NCBI GenBank assembly: GCA_963575745.1
Contig: CAUYUJ010016882.1
Coordinates: 262,082 to 326,081 of the forward strand
From: Prorocentrum cordatum
Lineage: Eukaryota; Sar; Dinophyceae; Prorocentrales; Prorocentraceae
DNA: 64,000 bases
Direction of reading: 5' to 3'
Shown here: one piece after another, positions 1 through 10,972 of the stretch
Position numbering within the stretch: the stretch's first letter is position 1
Layout: every line of letters begins with the position of its first letter
The notes under the pieces: model-generated
Databases searched by the model: none
The model's input: the letters and a program-made list of their open reading frames with translations, nothing else
What the model was told of the DNA's origin: nothing
Made by a program: the position numbers and the translations under genes

Positions 1-64
1 GCGTGCCGAAGCCGAACCCCACGACGCACGAGGGGGTGGGGAGACGGCTCCCGACCGCGAGCGG

Positions 65-565
65 TCAAGGGCCCATCCGCCGCCCCAGGCCGCCCCCCCG
101 TGCAGCCCTGGAACGCTGACTGACGGCGCGCGATAGCGCGCCCCGCTCCCGTGCCATGCGGGTGAGGTCTGCCACGGCCTCCATCAGGTTCACGGGGTCG
201 CTCGGCGGCTCGATCGTCGCCGCGCGCACGAAGTCGCAGGCGTGCGAGAGCTCGCCGAAGCCCGCGAGCTGCGCCTCCGACCAGGCCGAGGGCGCACGCA
301 CCGCCACGCCAGGAGCCGCCTTCGCCACGGGCGCTACAAGCTCCAGCGGGGCAGCCGCCGTCGCGACAGCGTCACGATGGGCCACCCGCCGCACGGCGTC
401 GGCCCACTCGTCATCCAGGTCATCAGCACCGTCGGCACCAGCAGCAACATCCGCGTCTCCCATCGCCCTCGCGGCAGCAGGCCCCGCGGGGGCCGCATCG
501 GCCATGGCTACGACCTCCACCTCCATGCCGTCGAGGGCGTCAGGCGCGCCAGCGCCTGCCGCCAT
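65..565 (-). CDS. Hypothetical protein, probable retrogene with relict spliced leader
   Basis: This reading frame of about 166 residues ends at a stop near position 65. It is rich in Ala, Asp and Gly at the N-terminus (for example DLDDEWADAVRR). A better balanced C-terminal half follows, with segments such as SAWSEAQLAGFGELSH and DPVNLMEAVADLTRMARE that look like amphipathic helices. The start at 565 is the first Met after a very Arg/Cys-rich stretch that looks non-coding; the same frame stays open further upstream, so the start is uncertain. A spliced-leader relic lies upstream on the same strand (814-835), which suggests that the locus derives from a reverse-transcribed trans-spliced mRNA. 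The roughly 250 bases between leader and start would then be 5' UTR or N-terminal coding sequence. No domain is recognised and function is unknown. It could be a processed pseudogene. Confidence 0.45.
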   Translation of the reverse strand: MAAGAGAPDALDGMEVEVVAMADAAPAGPAAARAMGDADVAAGADGADDLDDEWADAVRRVAHRDAVATAAAPLELVAPVAKAAPGVAVRAPSAWSEAQLAGFGELSHACDFVRAATIEPPSDPVNLMEAVADLTRMARERGALSRAVSQRSRAARGGGLGRRMGP

Positions 566-813
566 GCGCGCCGCCCTCTGCTGGCGCCGCCGCCGCCGCC
601 TCGCGGAGCGCGCCGCGGGGTCGGCGGCAGCGCGAGGAGCGCAGCGGACACCGCGGAGCGCGCCACAGCCGCAGCCGTGCGCCTCAGCATGCCAGCAGCA
701 CCGCGCACCGCCGCCTCGACCAGGGCAGCAGGGCGGCGTCCATAGCCCGAGCTCCTCTAGCACATCGCGCGGCGGCCATAGCAGGGACGACCGAGGCAAG
801 GGGCATGCGAACG

Positions 814-835
814 CTTGAGCCAAAATGGCCACGGA
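814..835 (-). other. Relict dinoflagellate spliced-leader sequence
   Basis: Read on the minus strand the sequence is T followed by CCGTGGCCATTTTGGCTCAA and a final G. The canonical dinoflagellate spliced leader is 22 nt with A at the sixth position where this copy has G, so 21 of 22 bases agree. In dinoflagellates the leader is added to mRNA by trans-splicing. A genomic copy upstream of an open frame on the same strand is the usual mark of an mRNA copied back into the genome. A (GGA)n tract begins immediately beyond the leader's 5' end, as expected if the leader marks the cDNA boundary. Confidence 0.85.
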
Positions 836-966
836 AGGGAGAGGAGGAGGAAGAGGAGGAGGAGGAGGAGGAGGAGGAGGAGGAGGAGGAGGAGGAGGAG
901 GAGGAGGAGGAGGAGGAGGAGGAGGAGGGGGGGGAGAAAGGAGGAGCGAGGAGGAGGAGGGAGGAG
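836..966. repeat. (GGA)n/(TCC)n microsatellite
   Basis: Nearly pure GGA triplets interrupted by AGA and a short G run. Long Gly, Arg, Pro, Ser and Leu runs in all six frames come from the triplet period and are not protein evidence. Confidence 0.95.
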
Positions 967-1080
967 GAGTGAGGACGCACACATCGGCCATCGGCGATCG
1001 GAAACGGCTCGGACATGGCCACCGGGCCGTCCCGAAGCCCACCGACATCGGGGGCCGCCGCGCCTGACTCCGGCTGGCGT

Positions 1081-1289
1081 GGATAGGGGGATTACACGTG
1101 GATGCTAAGGTGGGCTATATCTGGCCCAATCTGGCTCAGAAGTGGGTTACATCTGGCCGCTAAGGTGGCGGAGCCCAATTAGTCCGGATAGTCAAACCCC
1201 CCAAGCTACTCAAGGCACTCGTAACCCACTTATAAGCCAGGCTGGGCCACATGTAACGCACCTTGGCATCCACGTGTAAACCCCCCTAT
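1081..1289. mobile_element. Inverted-repeat element, family A, copy 1 (MITE-like)
   Basis: The left end (GGATAGGGGGATTACACG, then GTGGATGCTAAGG) returns as an imperfect reverse complement at the right end. The arms are about 70 bp and match at roughly four bases in five. The whole is 209 bp with no open frame. A second copy lies at 39771-40006. Size, lack of coding capacity and long inverted ends suggest a miniature inverted-repeat transposable element; no target-site duplication was resolved. Confidence 0.7.
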
Positions 1290-1309
1290 CCCCTTAGAAC
1301 CCCCCGCTG

Positions 1310-1481
1310 ACTACCTACCAGACCACCCCAACCCAACCCGAAGACCCGAATTTGACCCGAATTTCGGGTTGGGGGGGGTACGGATACCATGTGTTTTTTC
1401 AACGTTCCCCGACCCCCCCCCACTGGAAATCGAGGATAAATTTGGGCCTTCGGGTTGGGTTGGGGTGGTTTGGTGGGTGGT
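1310..1481. mobile_element. Inverted-repeat element, family D (MITE-like)
   Basis: Arms of 44 bp (1310-1353 and 1438-1481) match as reverse complements at 39 positions. They contain the string CGGGTTGGGTTGGGGTGG. The interior is 84 bp and non-coding. It begins 21 bp after family A copy 1. The interior includes a second CCCGAATTT/CGGGTTGGG motif, so the structure could fold further. Confidence 0.65.
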
Positions 1482-2238
1482 GACCCACGGTCATCCCAGC
1501 AGGGAGTCGATCGGCACTGCATCGGGTCGGCAGCGTGGCCTCTGCCGGCGAACCGGCCCGCATCGGCTCGGAACGCAGGCGGCCCGACGAGGCGGCATCG
1601 AATCGGATCGTGGGCGCCCCGCGCCTCGAGAAGAGCGAGCTGCCGGACGTCGTGGGGCGGGGTGTCGTGGGGAGGGGCCTCGCCCTCCTCCTCCTCCTCC
1701 TCCTCCGCGAGAGAGGAGCGAAGGGAGCCCTGGACAGTCGACGTGCTTTTTTTGTTGTCGTCCCGCGCGGGGCCCCCAGAAGCTCCGACCCGCTCCCTGC
1801 AGGCGGTCCCGGGGCCGGCGAATGCCCGCAGAGGTCGAGAACGGTCCCAACATGTCCGTCGCGCTCGTTCTCGCAACGCGAGCGTCTGGGTACTTCAACG
1901 AAGCCGACGGCAATGATGGAGGTGCTGAGCGGGACACATGTGCTGAGGCGGATATGGACAACGACAGGACTCAGGATAAGGATGCAGTTGGAGATAGTGA
2001 GGAAAACGCTGTCTCCAGAGGTACCCGTGAGGCTCCCGTGCGCACAACAAATGCAGCAGCATGTGTTCTTGATTCTTGGTCATCTAGGATGCGGAGAGGG
2101 GAAGAATGATCAGTAGGAGGACGAGGCTCCTCCCAAGCCTGGGCGGCGGATCGGCGTACCTTCACCTTCAGGACAGGCATCATCACCTGTCGGCACATGT
2201 CTCCTACATCTGTTCGCTTCACCCTCTGCACACAATCT
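1482..2238. other. No gene recognised
   Basis: GC-rich sequence with a short CTC run near 1683-1707. Open frames exist on both strands but none shows a recognisable domain or a clear coding composition. Confidence 0.4.
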
Positions 2239-2869
2239 CCTCCTCCTCCTCCTCCTCCTCCTCCTCCTCCTCCTCCTCCTCCTCCTCTACCTCCTCCTGC
2301 CAATCATTTCACAAGCAGTGCTTCCATCCGCGGACGTCTACTTATGATCTAAGGAGCTGGCCCTGTGGGCAGTGGTCGGCAGTTTGCGCGTTTGGGTCGA
2401 CATGACTTGGGTTTGTGCCCCCTGCTTGGTGCCCTTCGATGCCCCACGGTTGGTGCTCGAGTGTTGGTGCCTCATGGTTCCCGACGACGGTGCCCTAGGA
2501 TTGTCACCCTATCTATGGTTGGTGCCCCGAAGCCCCCCTGTGGTTGGTGGCCACTGGCGCCCTACGGCTTGTGCCAGATGGTCGGCACCCTGTGGCTCCG
2601 AGGGGTTGGCGCCTCACGGTGTGCAGTGTACGATGCCCCACAAGATGTGCCCCATCTCAGGGGGGAATCCTTCTTGTGATCAGGACCCTGGGGCCGTGGT
2701 CGGCCGTCCGCGCGCGGCGTGTGGGGAATCGGCATGGCCTCGGTCGATGCCCCGGTGGTGCCCGCTGGTTGGTGCCCCTGTGATTGGTGCTTATTCTGGT
2801 GCCCCGTCCTCCTCCTCCTCCTCCTCCTCCTCCTCCTCCTCCTCCTCCTCCTCCTCCTCCTCCTCCTCG
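2239..2869. repeat. Two (CTC)n tracts flanking degenerate TTGGTGCC repeats
   Basis: Pure CTC runs occupy about 2239-2298 and 2806-2869. Between about 2400 and 2790 the phrase GGTTGGTGCCC and close variants recur irregularly, roughly every 30-60 bases, which looks like an old, decayed minisatellite. The open frames across this interval follow from the repeats. Confidence 0.7.
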
Positions 2870-3039
2870 TAACCTCTGGAGCGGCGCGACAACGCCCCCA
2901 TCGTGCCCCAATGCGGCCCAGAGGGGCCGGAGCGGCCCCCGAGACGGCCTCCGAAGCTGTCAGACGAGCCAAGGACGAACTGAGAAGGCCCAATCTGCTC
3001 CCACAGTGTAGGAGTCAACCCGTAGCACCAAGGATGCGC

Positions 3040-3360
3040 GGCAAGGATGCAAGGGCCTTGGAGGGCCACGTTGGCGTTTTTCGAACGAGGTTGGCCAGCG
3101 AGAGTCGCTAAGGATGGGCCAAAGGGGCAAGGATGCAGGGGTATCCGTGGGAAGGTCGCTTATCCTTACCATGTGGGTTGAGTGTGCAGTGGAGGCCAGT
3201 CCAGAAGAAACCTCCCGCAAGAAACCCAACCCTGAGACCTCAGGGCGTCTATTGATTTTTTGTTGTGGGAGCGTCACGCTGTCCCTAGCAGAACCATCGC
3301 AACCCAAGAGCCCCAGGGCACCATGGAGGCAAGCAGGGCGTGGGCATGGGTCTCCACTGC
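3040..3360. repeat. Dispersed repeat L, copy 1
   Basis: About 320 bp starting AAGGATGCAAGGGCCTTGG. It recurs in the same orientation with small changes at 52715-53010. Partial matches occur at about 31985-32165 (second half), 41070-41100 and 48885-48935. No terminal inverted repeats and no convincing open frame were found, so its class is unknown. Confidence 0.75.
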
Positions 3361-3637
3361 ATCCTCCTCTGAAGCTCGATCCTCGCAGCCTGGGCCGTCC
3401 CTCCTCCCCCCCTGCTGGGACGAACAGCCAGGGCGAGAACCCAATCGGGTGAGGATCTATCGAGAACCTCTGCGATCGCCCCTCCTCCCCAGGGCGGGCC
3501 GACTGTCCCCCCAAGGGCTCCCCAGAAGAGGCCCCGAGGAGCCCCCCCCCCCACGAGGGAAGCCCTCTCCCCCCGAGGCGGCCGCCCGAGTGAGGGCGGC
3601 GGCGTCGCGCGGCGGCGCAGCGGGGCATCGGATGTGT

Positions 3638-3805
3638 GTACAGGGCAGTTTTTAAGACATGGGGTTTTCAAAAATACTGGATTCTAGTATATGATTAATG
3701 TATGAATGAATTTATGCATGAAATCATCGTTGTTTTTAGTACTGAATCCCTGAATTTTTAATACATGATCCGCACGCGGAGCATGTATAAAAAACGGCAC
3801 TGTAC
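3638..3805. mobile_element. AT-rich inverted-repeat element, family H (MITE-like)
   Basis: The left end GTACAGGGCAGTTTTTAAGA and the reverse complement of the right end agree at about 20 of 24 bases. The 168-bp interior is strikingly AT-rich (for example TATATGATTAATGTATGAA) inside very GC-rich DNA, and a second inner pair (near TACTGGATTC) extends the partial symmetry. The compositional break suggests an inserted element. No other copy was seen in this window. Confidence 0.55.
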
Positions 3806-4169
3806 GGTCCCCTGGGGCTCGCGGACCCCCCGCCCCGCCCCCGTGCGCCCCCCTCGTGCGGGCAGCCACTGCGACGGAGGGACGGGGGCAGGGCCGGGGC
3901 AGGGCCGGGAGGGAACCGAGGGAGAGAGCAGGAAGGGGGGGGGGGGGGGGGAGTGCGACGGGGAGGCGGGGTGGGAAGGGGGGGGGGGGGGCTGGGGGGG
4001 AGGGGGGGGGAGGAGGCAGGCAGAAACGAGGGCGAGGAAGGGCGGGGGTGGGGGAGGGGAAGGGAGGCAAGGGAGGGCGCTTGGAGAAGGGATGGATGGA
4101 TGGAGAGCCTTCCAAACTGTGGATCAGCATCACAGTGCTTTCGAATTCGGGTTCGCCACTGGGTGGTGA
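3806..4169. other. G-rich, purine-rich stretch, no gene
   Basis: Contains G homopolymers of up to about 16 bases near 3936-3951 and 3979-3990, within a long purine-rich strand. Such DNA can form G-quadruplexes, which is inference only. No gene seen. Confidence 0.6.
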
Positions 4170-4644
4170 CTGTGGGTCATCATCATCATCATCATCGTCA
4201 TCATCAGCATCATCATCATCATCATCATCATCGTCATCATCATCATCATCATCACCATCACCATCACCATCACCATCACCACAACCAACATCATCATCAT
4301 CGTCATCATTAGCATCGTCATCAACATCATCATCATCATCATCATCAGTAGCATCACCATCACCATCACCATCACCATCGCCATCGTCATCATCAGCAGC
4401 AACATCATCATTACCATCCGCATCACCATCATCACATCATCATGAACACCATCATGATCATCATCAGCATCAGCATGATACTCATCGTCATCAGCATACT
4501 GAGCATCATCCGCATCACCATCCCGATCATCAGCATCACCACCACCACCATCGTCATCATCATCATCGCCACCACCATCATCATCAGCAGCATCAGCATC
4601 AGCATCAGTATCATCATAATCACCATCACCATCATCATCATCAT

Positions 4645-4693
<49 letters not shown>

Positions 4694-4965
4694 GTCATCA
4701 TCATCATCAGTATCGCCCACATCATCACCATCACCATCAATATCATCGTAATCATCATCATCGTCGTCATCGTCATCGTCATCGCTACCATCACTATTAC
4801 CAACATCATCACCCGTACCACACCATCGTCGCCGTTTTCGTTACCATCGCTACTGTACTCGCCATTATCACCATCACCATCACCATCACCATCACCATCA
4901 CCATCACCATCACCATCGCCATCACCATCACCATCACCATCATCGTGATCCAGCGCCGCTCGGCC
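4170..4965. repeat. (CAT/CAC)n array
   Basis: About 790 bp of CAT triplets mixed with CAC, CGT and CAG on the plus strand. Hexamers CATCAC dominate the end (about 4867-4943). The frames give poly-His on one strand and poly-Asp or Met on the other, which reflects the period and not a gene. Confidence 0.95.
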
Positions 4966-5257
4966 TCCATCCTCACCCCGGGGCCCGCCGCCCCCCAAAC
5001 CCGCGTCCGCTCCGGCCGGCGCCGGGTCGCCGACAGGAGCTCGTCGAAGGGCATCTTCTTCAGGATCTCCCGGTGCCTCGCCGCCGCGGGCCCGGGCGAG
5101 GGGTCCGCGCGGCCAGTCCGCAAGGAGACGGCGGCGGCGGCAGGGTGGCCCAGGAGGCCCCCGAGGCCCCTGAGGCCTCGGGAAGCCCTGGGGAAGCCCC
5201 AGGAGGCCCAAGGGCGCTCCAGAGGGCCCCAGGGGGGAGGGACGAGAGGGAGTGGGG
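4966..5257. other. GC-rich spacer, no gene
   Basis: GC-rich unique sequence between two triplet arrays. Open on both strands but without recognisable protein features. Confidence 0.4.
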
Positions 5258-5728
<471 letters not shown>

Positions 5729-6458
5729 ACAACGAGTCCTACCAAGGGAGAGGGGACGGATACCTCGCAGAGCTCTAGGGTCTTACCTGCAAGACCATTC
5801 CAGGAGCTCGGGCGCAGAATGCAGCTGGTTCTCGGACCTGCCTAGACTGGTCATTGTGACCACACGGGGTCGCTCTTTTGTAAGGCTGCTCAAGTTCGGT
5901 TTCCCCGAGCACACGCTGTATGCGGGAGTCCACGGGGCTCTCCCCCCTAAGCATAACCCCCCTTTTTGCCGCCCCCAAGAATAATGGCATGATACGATTG
6001 GCTCAGGATGCGTTCCAGGAATTCTGAAACTTCGCTTCTCGGCACCTCGCACAAGGTCATTCGTCCCTGGCCTGGCGGGACAACAGGACAACTGGGTAAT
6101 TTTGGAACGCCATGACGTTTGTCCCCCCTGCGCATCATCGTCAGCAGCAGCATCACCACCACGATCACCATCACCATCCTGATCATCACCATCAGCATCA
6201 GCATCAGCATCCTCATCACCATCACCAAAGGCCGCCGCGCGCTCAGGCCATTGATGGAGCAGCGGCCTCCAGTCACCGCCCCCTCGCCCTGCCCGAAAGG
6301 CAGGGGGCCTCTTGACGATACCCCGCACACCGCCATGCCGCCATGGACGTGCTCCGGAGCGCGGGCGCCGCGCACCTGCTAAGCACAGGACTCGCTCGCT
6401 GACATCAGGAACATGGACGAGCGCATGACCCAAGCACCTGACCACCAGCCAGACGACG
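5729..6458. other. Unique sequence with a short (CAT/CAC)n array, no gene
   Basis: CAT/CAC triplets occupy about 6131-6228, in the same orientation as the array at 4170-4965. The rest is unique sequence in which no gene was recognised. Confidence 0.5.
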
Positions 6459-7250
6459 ATGCCGATGCTGAAGTATTACGACACGCTGACATTGAACTAC
6501 TGGACGCTGAGCTTCAACAACAACATCCTCACGAATACAGAGGGCCAGCACAGGCAGGATCACACCATGCGGCCCATGAATTGCCACCAGTTGAACAATT
6601 GCACGCTGAACGTGACTTGCCACTTGGACTACTACCCCCACACCCACACTGCGAAGGACTACTGGACGCTGAGCATCAATCCCAACATCATCACGAACAT
6701 ACAGGGCCAGCACATGCAGGATTACGACACGCGGACCCTGAACGACTGGACGCTGAACGTTTCACAAACACAGAGGGCCAGTACGTGCGGGACTGGACGC
6801 TGAGCTACATCTCCATGAACACAGAGGGCCAGCACATGAAGGATTACGACACGCTGACCCCGAACTACTGGACGCTGGACCACTACCTACACACCCAGCT
6901 CGCGAAGGACTACTGGACGCCGAGCGTCAATTCCAACTTTTTCACGGACATAGAGGGCCAGCACATGCAGGAGTACGACACGCTGACCCTGGACGACTGG
7001 ACGATGAACTTCAATTTCAACGTCTTCACGAACACAGAGGGCCAGTACGTGCAGGACTACACCACGCTGCACCTGAACCGCCACCAGTGGAACAACTGCA
7101 CGCTGGACTTGAATTGCCACCTGGACTTAAAGGTCGACATGAACGTGACCCTGGTGACGAGCGCCCTGATCATCAATTTCCAGTCCGACGACCCACCCAC
7201 TTCTCTTCAAGGCCCATCGAACTCACCATCATGCTCCTCACCCTACAGCA
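6459..7250 (+). pseudogene. Tandem-repeat coding-like region, frame broken
   Basis: The translation carries repeated segments such as NTEGQHMQDYDTLTLDDW and CTLDLNCHLDL. At the DNA level the phrase ACGACACGCTGACC recurs near 6478, 6724, 6849 and 6976 (spacing about 125-127 bp, or twice that). The block around AACTGCACGCTGGACTTG occurs near 6600 and 7095. The repeat protein reads in one frame to about 6770 and in another from about 6770 to 7200, so it needs a frameshift or an unseen intron. Third codon positions are mostly G or C, which favours real past coding on the plus strand. The Asn/Thr/Trp/Tyr-rich repeats could form beta structure. No family is recognised. Confidence 0.4.
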
Positions 7251-8295
7251 CCTGATGCGCACTGGTGTTCAAAGGGCAGGAATGGGACATGACACTGCAG
7301 ATTATCAATACGCGGACCCGCTCGCTGAGCGAGTCTATCACCCCAGTCGGCGGAAGCTCGAGATCGATCACGACGTCAGCTCCACCATCATCCAGACTTT
7401 CGACATCGGCAAAAAAGGAAAAAGCCCCACTGGCAATGTGATTCAGGATATTCATGCATGCGTACGTTTATCTCACTGTTTCGACCATTTATGGCGATTG
7501 TATCTGAGGGTAGGACTCATACATAATGGAACTCAACACGCACAGAACATCGGTAAGCAGGACACCCTGGCCTCACTGGGCATTCACGGGGCTACGAAGA
7601 AGGCCGAACGGAACATCAAGATCATGCAGTTAGACATTTACGACGAACATGGCAAGCAGGTAGATGGCATCACGCGGGAGCACGAAAGCTACGAGCACAT
7701 TATGGACTCCCTCAGGAAGAGCGGCCCCCCAGAGGACAAGAAATGCCTGCAGGGGATAGGGTCGCCAGCTCCGTCCCGCGCGCTGACGACCCTAGAAGGA
7801 CTGTACAAGTGCGACGTGGGCGGCTCCATGAAGGGTGCCATCGAGGACATCGAGGCGGAGACGGAGATCAGCAAGGAAGATATCCTCGACGCCATCAACT
7901 TCGTGCGCCTGGAAAAGTGCTACGACCACGACAAGACGAAGCTGGTGATCGGCGCGCTATGCGCGCCCATGTGGGAGGGCCAAATCCTGATCAGCCGCGC
8001 CCTCGAGGCCGAGGGCCAGGCGGTCCACCACCGAGACGTGGGCCCAGTGGGCTGGCTCGAGGAGGAGGCTAGAGACGCTCGAGCAGTGAACCCGCCTTTT
8101 TCTGCCAGAGCGAGCCTGCAGGCCACAGTGCAGGCCACAGCGGAGAGGAGGCGTTTCAACGCCGCGTCAATTTCGTTCGAGGCAAAGACCTCCATGCCAG
8201 CAGCGGCACGGTCACGACCGGCCACATACCCTCCCTCCTCCGTCGTGCCTCCACTCCCCCCCTGCCGTGCCAGCACATCCAGAGGAGCTGTGTGA
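7250..8295 (+). CDS. Hypothetical protein of unknown family (possible pseudogene)
   Basis: One open frame runs for about 345 codons from here; it is also open back to 7087, overlapping the repeat region in a different frame. The part at about 7560-8070 is most protein-like: balanced composition, G/C-rich third positions and probable helices (for example KEDILDAINFVRLEKCYD and LISRALEAEGQAV). The C-terminal 70 residues, after about 8085, are Ala/Ser/Pro-rich and may be read-through of non-coding DNA. No catalytic motif, signal peptide or membrane segment is visible. It may be an exon of the same broken gene as the repeats just upstream, or part of a retroelement. Confidence 0.35.
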
Positions 8296-8539
8296 GGGGG
8301 AGGCCCCACCTGAGCATGATACAACCGCCGAAGAAGAAGCGGCCGAATATCTCAGCTAGCATTTCGACGCTGCTTGGCACGCGCTGCGCAGGAGGCCCCT
8401 CCGAGCAGCACCCTGGCAGTCTGGCCCAAGCGGGGCAACACGAGACAGTCGGCTCTCTGCAACGGATCACTTTAAATCTGGTTTCATTGTACACCATATA
8501 TCCTGATATCAGATGTTGGTCCTGACGTCGAGGAAAAAA

Positions 8540-9680
8540 ATCACCATCACCATCATCATCACCACCATCATCGTCATCTCCATCGTCGCCATCACCATCA
8601 CTATCATGATAATCCTCCTCATCCTCATCCTCATCGTCGTCACCATCATCGTCACGATCCTCCTCTTTACCATCATCATCTCCACTCTCATCAGCAGCAT
8701 CCACACCAACACATCATTCATTCATCAGCCGCATCATCACATTGACCATCATCACCACCATCATCGTCAACAACTCCACCATCACCACCACCATCACCAT
8801 CATAATCAACGGCACCACCATCACCGTTGTCATTATCATCCTCATCATCGTCACCGTCACCAGAAGCATCACCATCGCCATGATCATCGTCAGACTTATC
8901 GCCATTATCGTCATAGTCATCGTCGTCGTCCTTCGAATCAACAGCATCACCACCACCATCACCAACACCACCATCACCAACTTCACCATCACCACCACAA
9001 TTGGCAGCATCGCCATTACTATCACCATCACCATCAGCATCATCATCACCACCATTATCATCATTCATCGCTGTGTCATCGTTACCATCATTATCATCGT
9101 CATCATTATCACCATCATCATCACCGTCATCATCGTCGTAATGGTCGTCGTCATCAACATCATCAAGACACGTCATCATCAACATCATCAGCAGTTTCGT
9201 CATCAGCAGTATCACCAACATCAATATCAACGTCAACAACACCGTCACCATCATCCCCAGCACCACCCCCAATATCATCATCATACGCATCATCAGGTAC
9301 ATCAATATCAACATCCTCAACATCACCATCACCATCGTCAACGCCATCAGCATGATCATCATCATCACTAGCAACATCAGCATCACCATCACCAACATCA
9401 GCAACAACTTCACCATCACCACCATCGTCATCAACCTCATCATCAACATCGCCATCAGCAGCGTTAACATCAATATCATCATGATCAACAGCATCATCAT
9501 CACCACCATCATCACCATTAACATCATCTTCGTCACCGCCATGATCAAAATCAATATCATCATGATCTGCATCATCACCATCTCCATCACCATCATCAGC
9601 ACCATCATCAGTACCATCATCATCACCATCATCCTCATCGTTATCATCACCATAATCATAATCAACAACATCACCCGTCG
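8540..9680. repeat. Large (CAT/CAC)n array, 1.1 kb
   Basis: Imperfect CAT, CAC, CAA and CGT triplets on the plus strand for about 1.1 kb, the longest microsatellite in the window. It contains blocks such as CATCATCAGCATCACC and AACATCATCAGCA. Open frames on both strands (His-rich, Ile/Thr-rich, Asp-rich, Met-rich) are by-products of the period. Confidence 0.95.
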
Positions 9681-9689
9681 TTCCCCATG

Positions 9690-10339
9690 ACCCAGACAGG
9701 GCCAACGACATGTTCCGAAAACTTCCTTCTGGCCCCTCCTCCTCAGTATTCCTCCTCCATCCTTCTCCTTTTCCTCCTCCACCCCCTACCTCCTTCCCCT
9801 CGTCGATCCTCCTCGATCCTTTTCGATCCTCTTCCTCCTCGTCCTAATCCGCTTGTTTTTTCTCAAAAGCGCCCGGTCGCTTTTAACACAAAAGAAAAAA
9901 TCCGCCGACTGCCTTGTGGGGCCACAAGGCTCCGCGGATGAGGCTTGCTACCCCCTGCTCCAGTTCCAGTGTCGAATAAGTCTCCCACATGGTAGTCCTA
10001 CGTTCTGCTTCCTACTGTGACTTGTTGAAGTCTGCGCGAGGCGGGGGGAACGGTAAAGGCCCTAGGGGGTTCTCAGAATTTCTGGGGGGTCCTGGGAGAC
10101 GTAAAAACACATAAGATTCGCACCCCCGAAGCCATAATCCGTGGTCGGGTTCCTGAGACCTTTTTCTATTTTAGAAAATTCATCATGCAATCGTCGCGTC
10201 TCCGAGGCAATACACTCGTTAAATTCTCTGGTAGTTGCGCCCCCTAAGCCACAATCCCTCGTAACTTACGCGTTCTTCGCGTCCACGAAATCATAAGCCT
10301 TCGAAGAGTACGCAGTGTTTGCGCTTTCGAGGCAACGAT
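9690..10339. other. CTC-rich then unique sequence, no gene
   Basis: Short CTC tracts at about 9737-9840, followed by AT-richer unique sequence with no recognised gene or repeat copy. Confidence 0.4.
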
Positions 10340-10490
10340 CCTTCATAAAAGGCCTCCAAGACGGTACAAGAGGCCTCCAAGACGGCCCAAGAGTGTCCAA
10401 AAGCGCACAAGATGGCTCCAAGAGCACTCCCAAGAGGGGCCCCAGGGGCCAACATCTGCGATTTTCCTCATGTGTCGGATTGATTGGCAC
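10340..10490. repeat. Degenerate CCAAGANGGCC minisatellite, copy 1
   Basis: Irregular repeats of CCTCCAAGACGG and CCCAAGAG variants. Related stretches lie at about 32860-33480 and 54870-55020. After copies 1 and 2 comes similar sequence around CGATTTTCCTC or GTGATTTTCTTTC, so a larger dispersed unit is shared. Confidence 0.55.
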
Positions 10491-10750
10491 GCTCATATCT
10501 CCAGTGGCCCCCGTTCGGAATTCCGACGCTGCTTCACGACGGCGCGGCCGGCGGCAGGGGTCGAAGCCCATACAGTTGTATGTTGTGTTGGAAAATTTGT
10601 TTGGCACTTTGGGCTCTTGACAAACTTCAAACGTCAAAGCAACGCTACGCTTTTAGCGTGCTGTGCTGCCTCTGTTGAGCGTTTTCGGGCCCGTCGCCGT
10701 GGGTCTTATGTTTTCCTAGGGTGTGTTGTGCTTTGTCAAAAAATGAGCCA

Positions 10751-10972
10751 GGACCGACCGTCCCGGCATGCCTATAGGCCTACCACGACATGTTCTTAGA
10801 ACCCACACATGTCCTAGGAACAATAACGCTGCTCTTATAGCATAAACCCGATGTGTTAACACAAGACAGTCTCGGCCAGAAAGGTTCTGAGAACACTTCG
10901 TGCAGACGACACGAGGTTCTTAGAACGTTCCTTGGTGGGCCTATAGGATAGGCAAGCCAGGATGCTTCGCCA
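10751..10972. mobile_element. Inverted-repeat element, family C, copy 1
   Basis: The left part (GACCGACCGTCCCGGCATG, then CCTATAGGCC and TGTTCTTAGAAC) is mirrored as reverse complement at the right end (GTTCTTAGAACGTTCCTTGG, then GGGCCTATAGG). The interior shares TAAACCCGATGTG and CTCGGCCAGAAA with copies at 28835-29550 and 51326-51550. It is about 222 bp and non-coding. No target-site duplication was resolved. A MITE is the best reading. Confidence 0.7.
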
